Shown here in pieces: positions 23,428 through 30,761 of a stretch of DNA of 37,341 nt (positions are counted from its first letter, which is position 1; the number at the start of each line of letters is the position of its first letter). The DNA lies in NCBI GenBank assembly GCA_035296905.1, contig DATHAA010000031.1, positions 1 through 37,341 on the forward strand, given 5' to 3'. The notes beneath the pieces are model-generated. The model searched no databases, had not been told where the DNA came from, and worked only from the letters and a program-made list of their open reading frames with translations. Made by a program: the position numbers and the translations under genes. This DNA is from DATEOR01 sp035296905 (GTDB lineage: Bacteria > Actinomycetota > Thermoleophilia > Gaiellales > Gaiellaceae).

Positions 23428-24885
23428 CTACATCCCGAACGCTTTCGCCGCCTCCGCGCGCTCCGCCGGCTTCATCGAGTTGAGCACGGCCTCGCGCGCG
23501 GCCATGTAGTCCTCCTGAAAGTCGGTCAGGGCCGCGGGATCCGGTGGCACGGCACGCTTCTGTACAGCGACCTCCTCCTGCAGCGACTCCGCGCGCCAAC
23601 GGCTGAGCTCCGCGGCGAGTCCACCGAGGGCCGCGTCCCCCGGGCGGGCGACCTGGACGTCCTTTTCCAGGAGCACGCCGAGGTGGTTGGCTGCGTTCAC
23701 GCGCGCGCCCATGTCGGGGATCAACGCGCCCTCCCGGCGGCAGAAGCGTGCAAGGCATGTCTTGATGATCGACGTGTGGTCGAAGAGCTCGTGCGAGGCG
23801 CCTGGCCGCACCCGGGGCGAGACGACGATCGTTGGCACCCTCGGGCCGTACGAGTGAAACTCGGGCCGTGGGTCATCGTCTTCGGCGCTCGGAGGCTCCA
23901 CGTGGTCGAAGAAGCCGCCGTGCTCGTCGTACGTGAGGACGAGGAGCGTCCTCTCCCAAGCAGGACTGTCCACGAGTGCATTGAGGACGCGGAGGACGAG
24001 CTCCTGACCCGCGCGCACGTCCGACGGTGGATGGTCATCGTTCGACCCGGCAGCCCCGCCGACGTCGACGAAGTTTGGGTCGATCCAGGCGACGTCGGGG
24101 AGGGCACCCGACTTGGCGGCCGAGAAGAAGTCCTCCGACGAGAAGGGCGACGAGAACGGTCGCACGTTGTCGAACGTCTTCGGGAGGTAGTCCCGGTCGA
24201 TGGCCCAGATGGTCGCGAAGAGCTCGTGCGTGTACCACTTCCACGTGGCTCCAGCAGCGTCGAGCCGGCGGACGAATGACGGCAGGTGGTAGGTAGGCGG
24301 ACTCGCGTTGTCGCGGCTTCCCGCGGCCCGGCCGGCCGCTGCGTAGAGCCGGTTCGGGAAGGTCGCCCCCTTGAGGGAGCAGAACCAGCGGTCGCAGACG
24401 CAGAAGCGCTTTGCGAGGAAGTCGTACACCGGTAGTTGCTCACCGTCGTAGTAGCCCATGACGACCACGGGCTCGGATGACGAGGGATTCGCCCGGGTCT
24501 CGATGTAGTCGGCGGCAAAGCCCCCGTTTCTGCCTGCGACCTGCCGATCGACGCATTCGCCCGAGTGACAGGGATCCTGCGCCTTCGTGAACGCGGTCTT
24601 CTCGAGTTTGAAGATCGGATACGAGCGGCCCGCGTACTCGTTCGCCATTCCCGCCTGAAGCCCGTCCACGTCCGGCCCGCCCGGCTCGAGAGAGAGGTAG
24701 CCCAGCATGTGGTCGAACGAACGGTTCTCGAGCATGAGCACGACGATGTGCTCGATCTCGTCGAGGGCCGCAACCGAGTCGTCGAGGTCGATCTGGACGA
24801 AGCCTGAGGGCGCGTCGGGCGTTCGTCCGACCAGCGAGCGAAAGAGGCTCGCCAGGCGAGAAAAGAGTGCGCGGACGGCTCGCAC
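23428..24885 (-). CDS. Phosphoesterase family protein (phospholipase C / AcpA acid phosphatase-like)
   Basis: 485 residues of the alkaline-phosphatase-like phosphoesterase superfamily. HIVVLMLENRSFDHMLGYLS is the N-terminal signature with metal/nucleophile residues E-N-x-S-F-D-H. FCVCDRWFCSLKGATFPNR, DVAWIDPNF and LLVLTYDEHGGFFDHVEPP provide the remaining metal-binding Asp and His. Members hydrolyse phospholipids or phosphomonoesters, usually outside the cell. No Tat or Sec signal is visible in the first 40 residues (MRAVRALFSRLASLFRSLVG), although the amphipathic start could associate with membrane. The GTG start at 24885 has GAAGGAGAT upstream. It begins 28 bases after the cyclase gene stop and is probably co-transcribed. 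Confidence 0.93.
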   Translation of the reverse strand: MRAVRALFSRLASLFRSLVGRTPDAPSGFVQIDLDDSVAALDEIEHIVVLMLENRSFDHMLGYLSLEPGGPDVDGLQAGMANEYAGRSYPIFKLEKTAFTKAQDPCHSGECVDRQVAGRNGGFAADYIETRANPSSSEPVVVMGYYDGEQLPVYDFLAKRFCVCDRWFCSLKGATFPNRLYAAAGRAAGSRDNASPPTYHLPSFVRRLDAAGATWKWYTHELFATIWAIDRDYLPKTFDNVRPFSSPFSSEDFFSAAKSGALPDVAWIDPNFVDVGGAAGSNDDHPPSDVRAGQELVLRVLNALVDSPAWERTLLVLTYDEHGGFFDHVEPPSAEDDDPRPEFHSYGPRVPTIVVSPRVRPGASHELFDHTSIIKTCLARFCRREGALIPDMGARVNAANHLGVLLEKDVQVARPGDAALGGLAAELSRWRAESLQEEVAVQKRAVPPDPAALTDFQEDYMAAREAVLNSMKPAERAEAAKAFGM

Positions 24886-24912
24886 GATCTCCTTCGGACA
24901 GGCTAATCCAGA

Positions 24913-26136
24913 TTACGAGCGCGAGGCCGAGTAGAGCGTGAGCTCCTCCCGGAGCCCCTTGAGCACGACGGGTCCGATTTCGTCGAACCGCACACCGCCG
25001 CCACCCCAGCGCTCCTTCACCTCACCGCTGACGAGCACCTCGCCGGGCCGCGCGTAGTCGGCGATTCGCGACGCGATGTTCACTGTCCGCCCGAAGTAAT
25101 CGCCGTCGCGGAAGATCACGTTGCCGGCGTTGATGCCGACACGCGCGCGCACGTCCACGGCGGCCGGCGTCTGCTCGACGAGGTCCAGGCCGGTCAGGAC
25201 GGCGGCCCTCGGGTCGTCGAAGTGGAACATGACCCCGTCGCCGAGCCACTTCACTGGATTCCCGCCGTGCGGCCGAGCCGCCTCGTGCACCAGGATCGAG
25301 AGGCGGTCGGCGAGGTCTGCGCCGGCCTCGTCGCCGCGCTCCTCGGTGAGCGCCGTGTACCCCGCCAGGTCGAGAAACGCGATCGCCGGAGAGCTGGGCG
25401 TCCGCTTCGGCGCGAGACCGAGCTCCTGCAGATAGTCCTCCGTGGTCTGCACCGTCACCGAGAGGACTTCGTGCTCGAGGTGTCGGCCGCGCAGCCAGAG
25501 CATCAGCTGCTCGCCGAAGTTCATCAGGCGAAGCCCTGCCGCTCCGGCGATCTCACGCAGCTCGTCGTCCGTGTAGCCCTCCTCCCGGAGGCGGGTGAAG
25601 ATCGTCGCGCCCGCGAGCTCGAGATCCGACGAGACGACCTTGCGCACGTTCTGCCCGTAGACGCGGGCGAGGCGGGCGAGCTCGTCGTCGTCGGCGGCTG
25701 CCCAGACTTCGAGCAGCTCTTTCAGGGTGCAGACTTCGTCCTCGCGCAGCCGCCCGTCGGGCTCCGGCTGGGCGATGCCGAATTCCCGCAGAAGGCGGGT
25801 GATGAGCTCCGGGGAGCGTCCAACTTCGGTCGCGAGCTCCTCCGCGGTCCGTGAGAGCGCCGCGGGCTCGGGCAGATAGAGGCCGAGGTTTTCGTAGGAG
25901 ACCTTGCCTGACGCGACGCCGCGGGCGATCACCTCGAGGTCGATCCCTGCGTCCTCGAACGCCTGCATGAGGCGTACGCGGTGCACGTCCTTCGCGCTGA
26001 AGGGACCGTCGGCGTCGCGCGGGACGAGGATGCCCAGGCCGACGAGCTCCTCGATTCGCTCGACCGGGCAGGCCGAGCGCTCGGCGAGCTCTGCCTCGGT
26101 CAGGCCCACGACGTTAGCTCTGTCCGTACTCGTCAC
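24913..26136 (-). CDS. MerR-like regulatory domain fused to a class III adenylate cyclase
   Basis: 407 residues. The first 90 (LTEAELAERSACPVERIEEL, then VGLGILVPRDADG and FSAKDVHRVRLMQAFEDAGI) have the layout of a MerR winged helix. A long helical linker follows. The cyclase domain (about 255-400) has AIAFLDLAGYTALTEERGD and VKWLGDGVMFHF, both metal Asp present, and GRTVNIASRIADYARPGEVL with the Asn/Arg pair, so it may be active. MerR-like heads in cyclases are thought to regulate catalysis rather than bind DNA. GTG 26136 overlaps the end of the DUF899 gene by 23 bases; GTG 26109 would avoid this. Both starts are in the same frame. Confidence 0.92.
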   Translation of the reverse strand: MTSTDRANVVGLTEAELAERSACPVERIEELVGLGILVPRDADGPFSAKDVHRVRLMQAFEDAGIDLEVIARGVASGKVSYENLGLYLPEPAALSRTAEELATEVGRSPELITRLLREFGIAQPEPDGRLREDEVCTLKELLEVWAAADDDELARLARVYGQNVRKVVSSDLELAGATIFTRLREEGYTDDELREIAGAAGLRLMNFGEQLMLWLRGRHLEHEVLSVTVQTTEDYLQELGLAPKRTPSSPAIAFLDLAGYTALTEERGDEAGADLADRLSILVHEAARPHGGNPVKWLGDGVMFHFDDPRAAVLTGLDLVEQTPAAVDVRARVGINAGNVIFRDGDYFGRTVNIASRIADYARPGEVLVSGEVKERWGGGGVRFDEIGPVVLKGLREELTLYSASRS

Positions 26137-26875
26137 GGCGCCGGAACCAGAGGTCGGCCTCGTTGCGCCCCTTCGGCGCCCGGTCGAGCCACTGGAAGAA
26201 TCCCCAGAGCCCGTCCACGCCGCGCGCGAATGCCGAGTACGTGTGGTAGACGACCCCGTCCTCGAGCGCGAAGGCGCTCATGCCCGGGGCCTCGCGCGCA
26301 TACGTCGCCGCGTCGGTTCCGGTCGTGGCCGCGATCTCCGTCAGCCCTTCGCTGGGCTCGAGATGCGGCGTCGTGTCCAGCGAGCGGTAGTTGTATTCGA
26401 CCTCGTTCGCGCGCTGTTGCTCTTCCGTGAACGAGACGTTGAAGTCGAAGTTGAAGTCGCTCCCGTGCGACGAGGCCCACGGAAACCTCCAGCCCATGCG
26501 GCGCTTGTACGCCTGGAGGGCCTCGAGCGGCGCCTGCGACACGGCCATCATCCCGACGTCATGGTTCTCGAGATGGACGACGAAGCCGTCGAAGCCGTCG
26601 GCGATCGTCGAGCACACCGGGCACCCGGCCGTGTAGGTCGGCCCGAACATGAAGTGGTACATGAGGAGCTGCGAGCGGCCGCGGAAGAGATCCGCGAGCG
26701 ACGCGCTCCCCTCGTCGGTCTCGAAGCGGTAGTCCTTCTCGACCCGAACCCACGGGAGCTCCTGCCGCAGCCGGGCGAGCTCGTCGCCTAACCGGGTCAG
26801 CTCCTTCTCGGCCTGGAGCAGCTCGAGCCTGGCGGCAAGCCACTCCTCACGCGTTCCTGTCCGATGGTCGGTCAT
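26114..26875 (-). CDS. DUF899 thioredoxin-like protein
   Basis: 253 residues of the DUF899 family, a thioredoxin-fold group of unknown function. An N-terminal coiled coil (ARLELLQAEKELTRLGDELA) precedes LPWVRVEKDYRFETDEGSAS, LADLFRGRSQLLMYHFMFGP and the cysteine site AGCPVCSTIADGFDG. The C-x-x-C pair is present, suggesting a redox or metal role. The central part WRFPWASSHGSDFNFDFNVS and the ending GLWGFFQWLDRAPKGRNE are typical of the family. It is a cytoplasmic protein, first of a likely DUF899-cyclase-phosphoesterase transcript on the minus strand. ATG 26875 is used. Confidence 0.93.
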   Translation of the reverse strand: MTDHRTGTREEWLAARLELLQAEKELTRLGDELARLRQELPWVRVEKDYRFETDEGSASLADLFRGRSQLLMYHFMFGPTYTAGCPVCSTIADGFDGFVVHLENHDVGMMAVSQAPLEALQAYKRRMGWRFPWASSHGSDFNFDFNVSFTEEQQRANEVEYNYRSLDTTPHLEPSEGLTEIAATTGTDAATYAREAPGMSAFALEDGVVYHTYSAFARGVDGLWGFFQWLDRAPKGRNEADLWFRRRDEYGQS

Positions 26876-26917
26876 CGGCCTCCCTTCAGGTCACGAACGA
26901 ACGGTTACGCAGACTAG

Positions 26918-28255
26918 CTACGCGACCGCGAAGAGCCGGCGCGGCTCGTCGAAGCCCTTGAGCTCGTGCAGTCCGCGGTCTTCGAACTCGATCCCCGAGC
27001 CGGCGACGAGATCGCGCACGGTGGACGAGACCAGCACCTCGCCGGCAGCTGCGACGGCAGCCACTCGCGATCCGGTGTGCACCGCGATGCCGGCCAGCTT
27101 CTCCCCGACAACCTCGACCTCGCCCGTGTGCAGGCCGCTACGGACCGGGATCCCGAGCCCAGCCAACGCGTCGCGCACCGCGACCGCGCAGCGGATCGCC
27201 CGCGCCGGCCCGTCGAAGGACGCGAGGAACCCGTCGCCGGCCGTATCGATCTCCCGTCCGCGATAGCGCCCCAGGATCTCGCGCACCGTGGTGTGGTGGT
27301 GCTCCAGCAATGAGCGCCACTCCCGGTTGCCGAGCTCGCGCGCTCGCTCGGTCGAGCCGACGATGTCCGTGAAGAGGACAGTCGCCAGGATCTGCTCGGG
27401 TTCGGAAGCTTCGCGAAAGCCCGTCAGAAACTCGCGGGTCTCCGCGACGACCTGATCGGCGACGTCGAACCACGGCACATGGTCCTTTCCTGCGAGCTCG
27501 ACGAAGCGGGCTCCCTCGATCTGCTCGGCGAGCCAGCGGCCCTGCGCGAATGGGACGATAGGGTCCTCGGGCGCGTGCATGACGAGCGTCGGGACGTGGA
27601 TCGACGGCGCGACGTGCCGGACATCGAGCTCGCTGCCGAGCCGCATGAACGCCACTGCCGCCGCGGGAGAGGCAGCGGTCCGTTCGAGGCGTCCGACCCA
27701 CTCCATGACCGCGGGGTCGTTCTCCTTGCTCGGCGCGAACCAGACGCGCTTCGGCTGTCCCCATGCGAACTCGCCGGAGAGGATCTTCTGGAGGTGTCCC
27801 TCGTACTCATCGCGCGTCTCTTGTCCGAGAGGCCAATCGTCCTCGAGGATTTCCTTCACCTCACCGCCAATGAAGATGAGCGCAGCCGTTCGCTCGGGAT
27901 GAGTCGCCGCGAACACCATCGACAGGGGGGCGCCCTCGCTTATGCCCATGAGGACGGCACGCTCTGAGCCCGCCGCGTCCATCACGGCGCGGACGTCATC
28001 CATTCGCTCCTCGAGCGTCCCGACGGCCGTGTGATCCGACAGGCCCATCCCGCGCTTGTCGAACAGGATCAGGCGCGTGAAACCCGCGAGCCGCTGCATG
28101 AAGCGGCGGTAGCCCGGCAGCTCCCAGTACGTCTCCAGGTTCGTGAGCCAGCCCATGACGAAGACGAGGTCGACGTCGCCTTGGCCCAAGACTTGGTAGG
28201 CGAGGTGGACGTCGCCGGAGCGGGCGTAGCGGACTTCGGGCAGCGCGTCCTCCAC
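26918..28255 (-). CDS. Alpha/beta-hydrolase fused to a class III cyclase domain
   Basis: 445 residues from GTG 28255; the frame continues upstream but without conservation. Residues 1-265 are an alpha/beta hydrolase: LILFDKRGMGLSD, nucleophile elbow MGISEGAP (S106), acid in HAPEDPIVP and His in GKDHVPWFD. Residues 275-440 are a cyclase homology domain: ILATVLFTDIVGSTERAREL and DTAGDGFLASFDG hold both metal Asp. The Asn position of canonical cyclases is His (IAVHTGSRV), as in related fusions, so activity is uncertain. Such hydrolase-cyclase proteins are common in actinobacteria and may bind or cleave a small ester to control cyclase output. It precedes DUF899 by 42 bp and is divergent from the 28343 gene. 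Confidence 0.92.
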   Translation of the reverse strand: MEDALPEVRYARSGDVHLAYQVLGQGDVDLVFVMGWLTNLETYWELPGYRRFMQRLAGFTRLILFDKRGMGLSDHTAVGTLEERMDDVRAVMDAAGSERAVLMGISEGAPLSMVFAATHPERTAALIFIGGEVKEILEDDWPLGQETRDEYEGHLQKILSGEFAWGQPKRVWFAPSKENDPAVMEWVGRLERTAASPAAAVAFMRLGSELDVRHVAPSIHVPTLVMHAPEDPIVPFAQGRWLAEQIEGARFVELAGKDHVPWFDVADQVVAETREFLTGFREASEPEQILATVLFTDIVGSTERARELGNREWRSLLEHHHTTVREILGRYRGREIDTAGDGFLASFDGPARAIRCAVAVRDALAGLGIPVRSGLHTGEVEVVGEKLAGIAVHTGSRVAAVAAAGEVLVSSTVRDLVAGSGIEFEDRGLHELKGFDEPRRLFAVA

Positions 28256-28342
28256 GCGGCGAGTATCCCATCGGCGGGCCGTACGCGGAAAATGACGCGA
28301 ATGAACCAGTTTTGAGGGCCGGGCGCACGTCAAGCTCGGTGC

Positions 28343-28614
28343 GTGCCCGATCCAGTGTTGTTCGAGGTCGCCGACTTCGCCCTCTGCCTGCAGCTGTGCC
28401 AGCGGCTCGACCAGGACTTTGAAGCGGGCCTTGTGGGGCGCACCAGTCGCATTTCGTCGCCGTCGACATGAACTCGGCCGACGGGCGCATGGAACTTCTC
28501 CTCGACGCGGTTGCCCAGTGGGCTTCGGAGGTCGGCCTTCACTCGGTGTCCTTCCACGTCGGCGAGCAGATGCCGGTGGTCTTCGCCAAGGAATCGGACC
28601 GCACCAGCGTCTGA
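28343..28614 (+). pseudogene. Small protein of unknown function, frameshifted
   Basis: From GTG 28343 the frame reads VPDPVLFEVADFALCLQLCQ and RLDQDFEAGLVG. One base back it continues HQSHFVAVDMNSADG, ELLLDAVAQWASEVG and MPVVFAKESDRTSV, ending at TGA 28612. One G added to the GGGG at 28435-28438 restores a protein of about 90 residues with good codon use in both halves. No family is recognised. It ends just before a PAS-LuxR gene and would be its operon partner. The break fits the homopolymer pattern of the window, so the gene may be intact. Confidence 0.5.
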
Positions 28615-28617
28615 CGT

Positions 28618-29205
28618 TTGACCGGTGCGCCGGCGAGGCGGAGACTGGTCCGGATGCTGGAGGAGATGGGAGGAGATGTCGAGGGCGCGCTGGAGGCGAT
28701 CAGCGTGCCGAGCTACGTCCTCGACTCCGCGGGTGTGGTGCGCTGGCTGAACCCCGCGGCCGAGCGCCTTCTCGGTGACGTTCGCGGCCGCCACTACAGG
28801 TCCGTGGTCGCCCACGAAGAAACGCGCCGCGCGCGCGAGCTCTTCACGCAGAAGGTCCTCGGCACCGTCGAGGTCACCGACACCCCCGCGACTCTTCTGA
28901 ATACGGACGGGAGCCGCGTCGACGTCGAGATCAGCTCGGTCCCGCTCAGGAGCGGCGGGCACGTCATCGGGGTCTTCGGTCAGTTCGCCGACGTGCCCGA
29001 CGACACGCCGACAGAGGAGATCCCTGGGCTTACGCCGAGGCAGCACGAGGTCCTGCGTCTGCTCCAGCGTGGGCACTCGACCGAGCAGATCGCAGCCGAG
29101 CTCAACATCAGCAGGGACACTGTGCGAAACCATGTGGCCGACCTCTTGCGCGCCCTCGGCGCCAAGTCGCGCCTCGAGGTGGTCGCGCTCTCCTTCGGGC
29201 GCTAG
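28618..29205 (+). CDS. PAS domain and LuxR-type DNA-binding regulator
   Basis: 195 residues. A PAS sensor (about 25-130) includes YVLDSAGVVRWLNPAAERLL and SRVDVEISSVPLRSGGHVIG. It is joined by an acidic linker to a LuxR/NarL HTH: LTPRQHEVLRLLQRGHSTEQ, then IAAELNISRDTVRNHVADLL. No receiver or kinase domain is present, so the PAS domain probably binds a ligand directly or a small molecule such as heme or FAD; no ligand can be predicted. TTG 28618 or ATG 28654 could start it. It lies four bases after the stop of the 28343 gene, suggesting one transcript. Confidence 0.9.
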   Translation: MTGAPARRRLVRMLEEMGGDVEGALEAISVPSYVLDSAGVVRWLNPAAERLLGDVRGRHYRSVVAHEETRRARELFTQKVLGTVEVTDTPATLLNTDGSRVDVEISSVPLRSGGHVIGVFGQFADVPDDTPTEEIPGLTPRQHEVLRLLQRGHSTEQIAAELNISRDTVRNHVADLLRALGAKSRLEVVALSFGR

Positions 29206-29242
29206 CCGGCCGCCCAGAAGTCAGCGCTGCTCGCCGACGGTC

Positions 29243-29266
29243 GTTTAGCCGCGCCCCTTGCGGGTA
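29243..29266 (+). promoter_or_regulatory. SigB/SigF-type stress promoter
   Basis: GTTT (29243-29246), a 15-base spacer and GGGTA (29262-29266) match the actinobacterial SigB/SigF consensus GTTT-N15-GGGTAT. It ends 34 bases before ATG 29301 and would drive the three-gene operon that follows. Confidence 0.55.
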
Positions 29267-29300
29267 CCGGCTCGTCTCACGCAATAAACGAGGAGGGGTT

Positions 29301-29807
29301 ATGCCGAACACGATGGACCAGGCGAGCCAGCAGGACGGGCTCACCGAGCAGGCATCTGCCAAGGTGCAGGAGGCCACATCCGTGGCTTCGGAGAAGGCTT
29401 CCGAGCTCCGGGAGCAGGGCTCAGCGCGGCTTCGCGACCAGGTCGACCAGCGGTCGACGCAGGTTGGCTCGCAGGTGCGGTCGCTGGGCGAGGCGCTCAG
29501 GCGAAGCGGCGACGATCTCAAGAACCAGGGGAACGACAACGCCGCAGAGCTGACGAGCCAGGCTGCAGATCGCCTCGAGCGGATCGGTAGCTATCTGGAG
29601 GGTGTGAGCGGCGACGATGTCATGCGCGACGTCGAGAGCTTCGCCCGCAGGCGGCCGTGGATGCTCGCGGGAGTGGGTCTTCTCGCCGGTGTCGCAGCGT
29701 CTCGCTTCATGAAGGCATCGTCCGAGAAGCGCTACGACGACAGCCGCGCGCTGAGCCAGACCGGGTACTCCACGTCTCAGGCGTCAGCCGGCGCGCCGCA
29801 GTCCTAG
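29301..29807 (+). CDS. Tail-anchored helical protein (ElaB/YqjD-like)
   Basis: 168 residues, mostly amphipathic helix rich in Ala, Glu, Lys and Gln with heptad-like repeats (EQASAKVQEATSVASEKASE). Near residue 120 a single hydrophobic segment, RRPWMLAGVGLLAGVAASRF, lies after two arginines; this layout resembles ElaB/YqjD-type inner-membrane proteins. ATG 29301 has GAGGAGGGG upstream and a SigB-like promoter before that. It heads an operon with a holin-X-like protein and a DUF3618 protein; all three are likely envelope-stress components. It does not look like an enzyme. Confidence 0.85.
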   Translation: MPNTMDQASQQDGLTEQASAKVQEATSVASEKASELREQGSARLRDQVDQRSTQVGSQVRSLGEALRRSGDDLKNQGNDNAAELTSQAADRLERIGSYLEGVSGDDVMRDVESFARRRPWMLAGVGLLAGVAASRFMKASSEKRYDDSRALSQTGYSTSQASAGAPQS

Positions 29808-29817
29808 GGCGGGCCTC

Positions 29818-30243
29818 ATGGCTACGGAGAACCACACGGAGAACGAGCTTCGCGAGCGTCCGATCGGCGAAGTCGCCAAGAGCCTCACGTCGGATCTCTC
29901 GCTCCTTCTCCGCCAGGAGATCGACCTGGCAAAGGCGGAGATGGCGGAAAAGGGTCGCAGGGCTGCGCCCGGGTTGGGGATGTTCGGCGGCGCCGGCATC
30001 GTCGCGCTTTGCGCGGCCGGCGCGTTGACGGCATTCCTGATCCTCGTCCTCTCGACGTTTCTGCCCGATTGGGCGGCGGCGCTCGTCGTGGGAGCCGTTC
30101 TCGCAACGGTCGCCTACGTGCTCATACAGCAGGGCAAGGAGCGAGTTGCCGACGTGGGCCCGCCGGTGCCAGAGCAAACCATCGAAACAGTGAAGGAGGA
30201 CGTGGAATGGGCCAAGACCCGAGCGTCATCCGCGCGGAAATAG
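29818..30243 (+). CDS. Phage-holin-3_6 / holin-X-like membrane protein
   Basis: 141 residues. The N-terminal half is an amphipathic helix (RPIGEVAKSLTSDLSLLLRQ, then EIDLAKAEMAEKGRR), and two transmembrane helices follow (AGIVALCAAGALTAFLILVL and AAALVVGAVLATVAYVL). This is the actinobacterial holin-X (Phage_holin_3_6) pattern. Despite the name such chromosomal copies are not lysis genes; they go with DUF3618 and YqjD-like partners, as here. The C-terminus overlaps the start of the next gene by 37 bases, so expression is coupled. ATG 29818 follows the previous stop by 10 bases. Confidence 0.9.
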   Translation: MATENHTENELRERPIGEVAKSLTSDLSLLLRQEIDLAKAEMAEKGRRAAPGLGMFGGAGIVALCAAGALTAFLILVLSTFLPDWAAALVVGAVLATVAYVLIQQGKERVADVGPPVPEQTIETVKEDVEWAKTRASSARK

Positions 30244-30722
30244 AGGAGACGAGGGAGCGCGTCGGGGACGAAGTCGACGCGCTGAGCCACAAGACCGACG
30301 TCGGCGCGCGCATGGGTGACTACGTAGACGACAAGAAGGAAGCCGTGAGGTCCAAGTTCACGGGCGCGAAGGACGCAGTCGTTCCGTCGGGCGGGACGAT
30401 CAAGCGGGGCGCGACCGAGGTGCGCACCACCGCCGAGCGGAATCCGGTTGGCCTGGTCATCGGAGGCGCGGCTGTCGGCTTCCTCATCGGCACGCTCATC
30501 CCGCAGACACGGGTGGAGAACGAGCAGATGGGGGACGTGTCGGACCGCCTGATGGACGCCGCGAAGAGCACGGCTGGTGAGGCCGTCGAGCGCGGCAAGC
30601 AGGTCGCGGGCGAGGCTGCGACTGCCGCCGTCGAGACCGCAAAGGAGTCTGGACGCGAGCAGGGCGGCGAAATGACCGCCACGCTGCAGGACCGGACGGA
30701 GCAGTCGACCAAAGTCGACTAG
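30207..30722 (+). CDS. DUF3618 domain membrane-associated protein
   Basis: 171 residues. The DUF3618 signature IRAEIEETRERVGDEVDALS, with KTDVGARM, opens the protein. A single hydrophobic helix follows at ERNPVGLVIGGAAVGFLIGT, then an Ala/Glu-rich helical tail. ATG 30207 is preceded by AAGGAGG at 30193-30199, which fixes the start inside the preceding gene. The longer frame from 30009 is an overlap artefact. The family is of unknown function, common beside holin-X proteins in actinobacteria. A strong hairpin terminator follows. Confidence 0.9.
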   Translation: MGQDPSVIRAEIEETRERVGDEVDALSHKTDVGARMGDYVDDKKEAVRSKFTGAKDAVVPSGGTIKRGATEVRTTAERNPVGLVIGGAAVGFLIGTLIPQTRVENEQMGDVSDRLMDAAKSTAGEAVERGKQVAGEAATAAVETAKESGREQGGEMTATLQDRTEQSTKVD

Positions 30723-30730
30723 AGCTGTTG

Positions 30731-30758
30731 GGGGTGGCCGCCGAATGGCGGCCGCCCC
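30731..30758. terminator. Bidirectional hairpin terminator
   Basis: GGGGTGGCCGCC (30731-30742) pairs with GGCGGCCGCCCC (30747-30758) through a GAAT loop with one G-T wobble, between convergent genes ending at 30722 and 30762. Confidence 0.7.
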
Positions 30759-30761
30759 TTC

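Noticed and set aside
28330..29133. Minus-strand open frame over the PAS-LuxR gene
   Set aside because: No domain is visible, whereas the plus strand encodes clear PAS and LuxR motifs.
29818..30243. Holin-like protein as evidence for a prophage
   Set aside because: No other phage gene is nearby, and the DUF3618 and YqjD-like partners show the common chromosomal stress operon.
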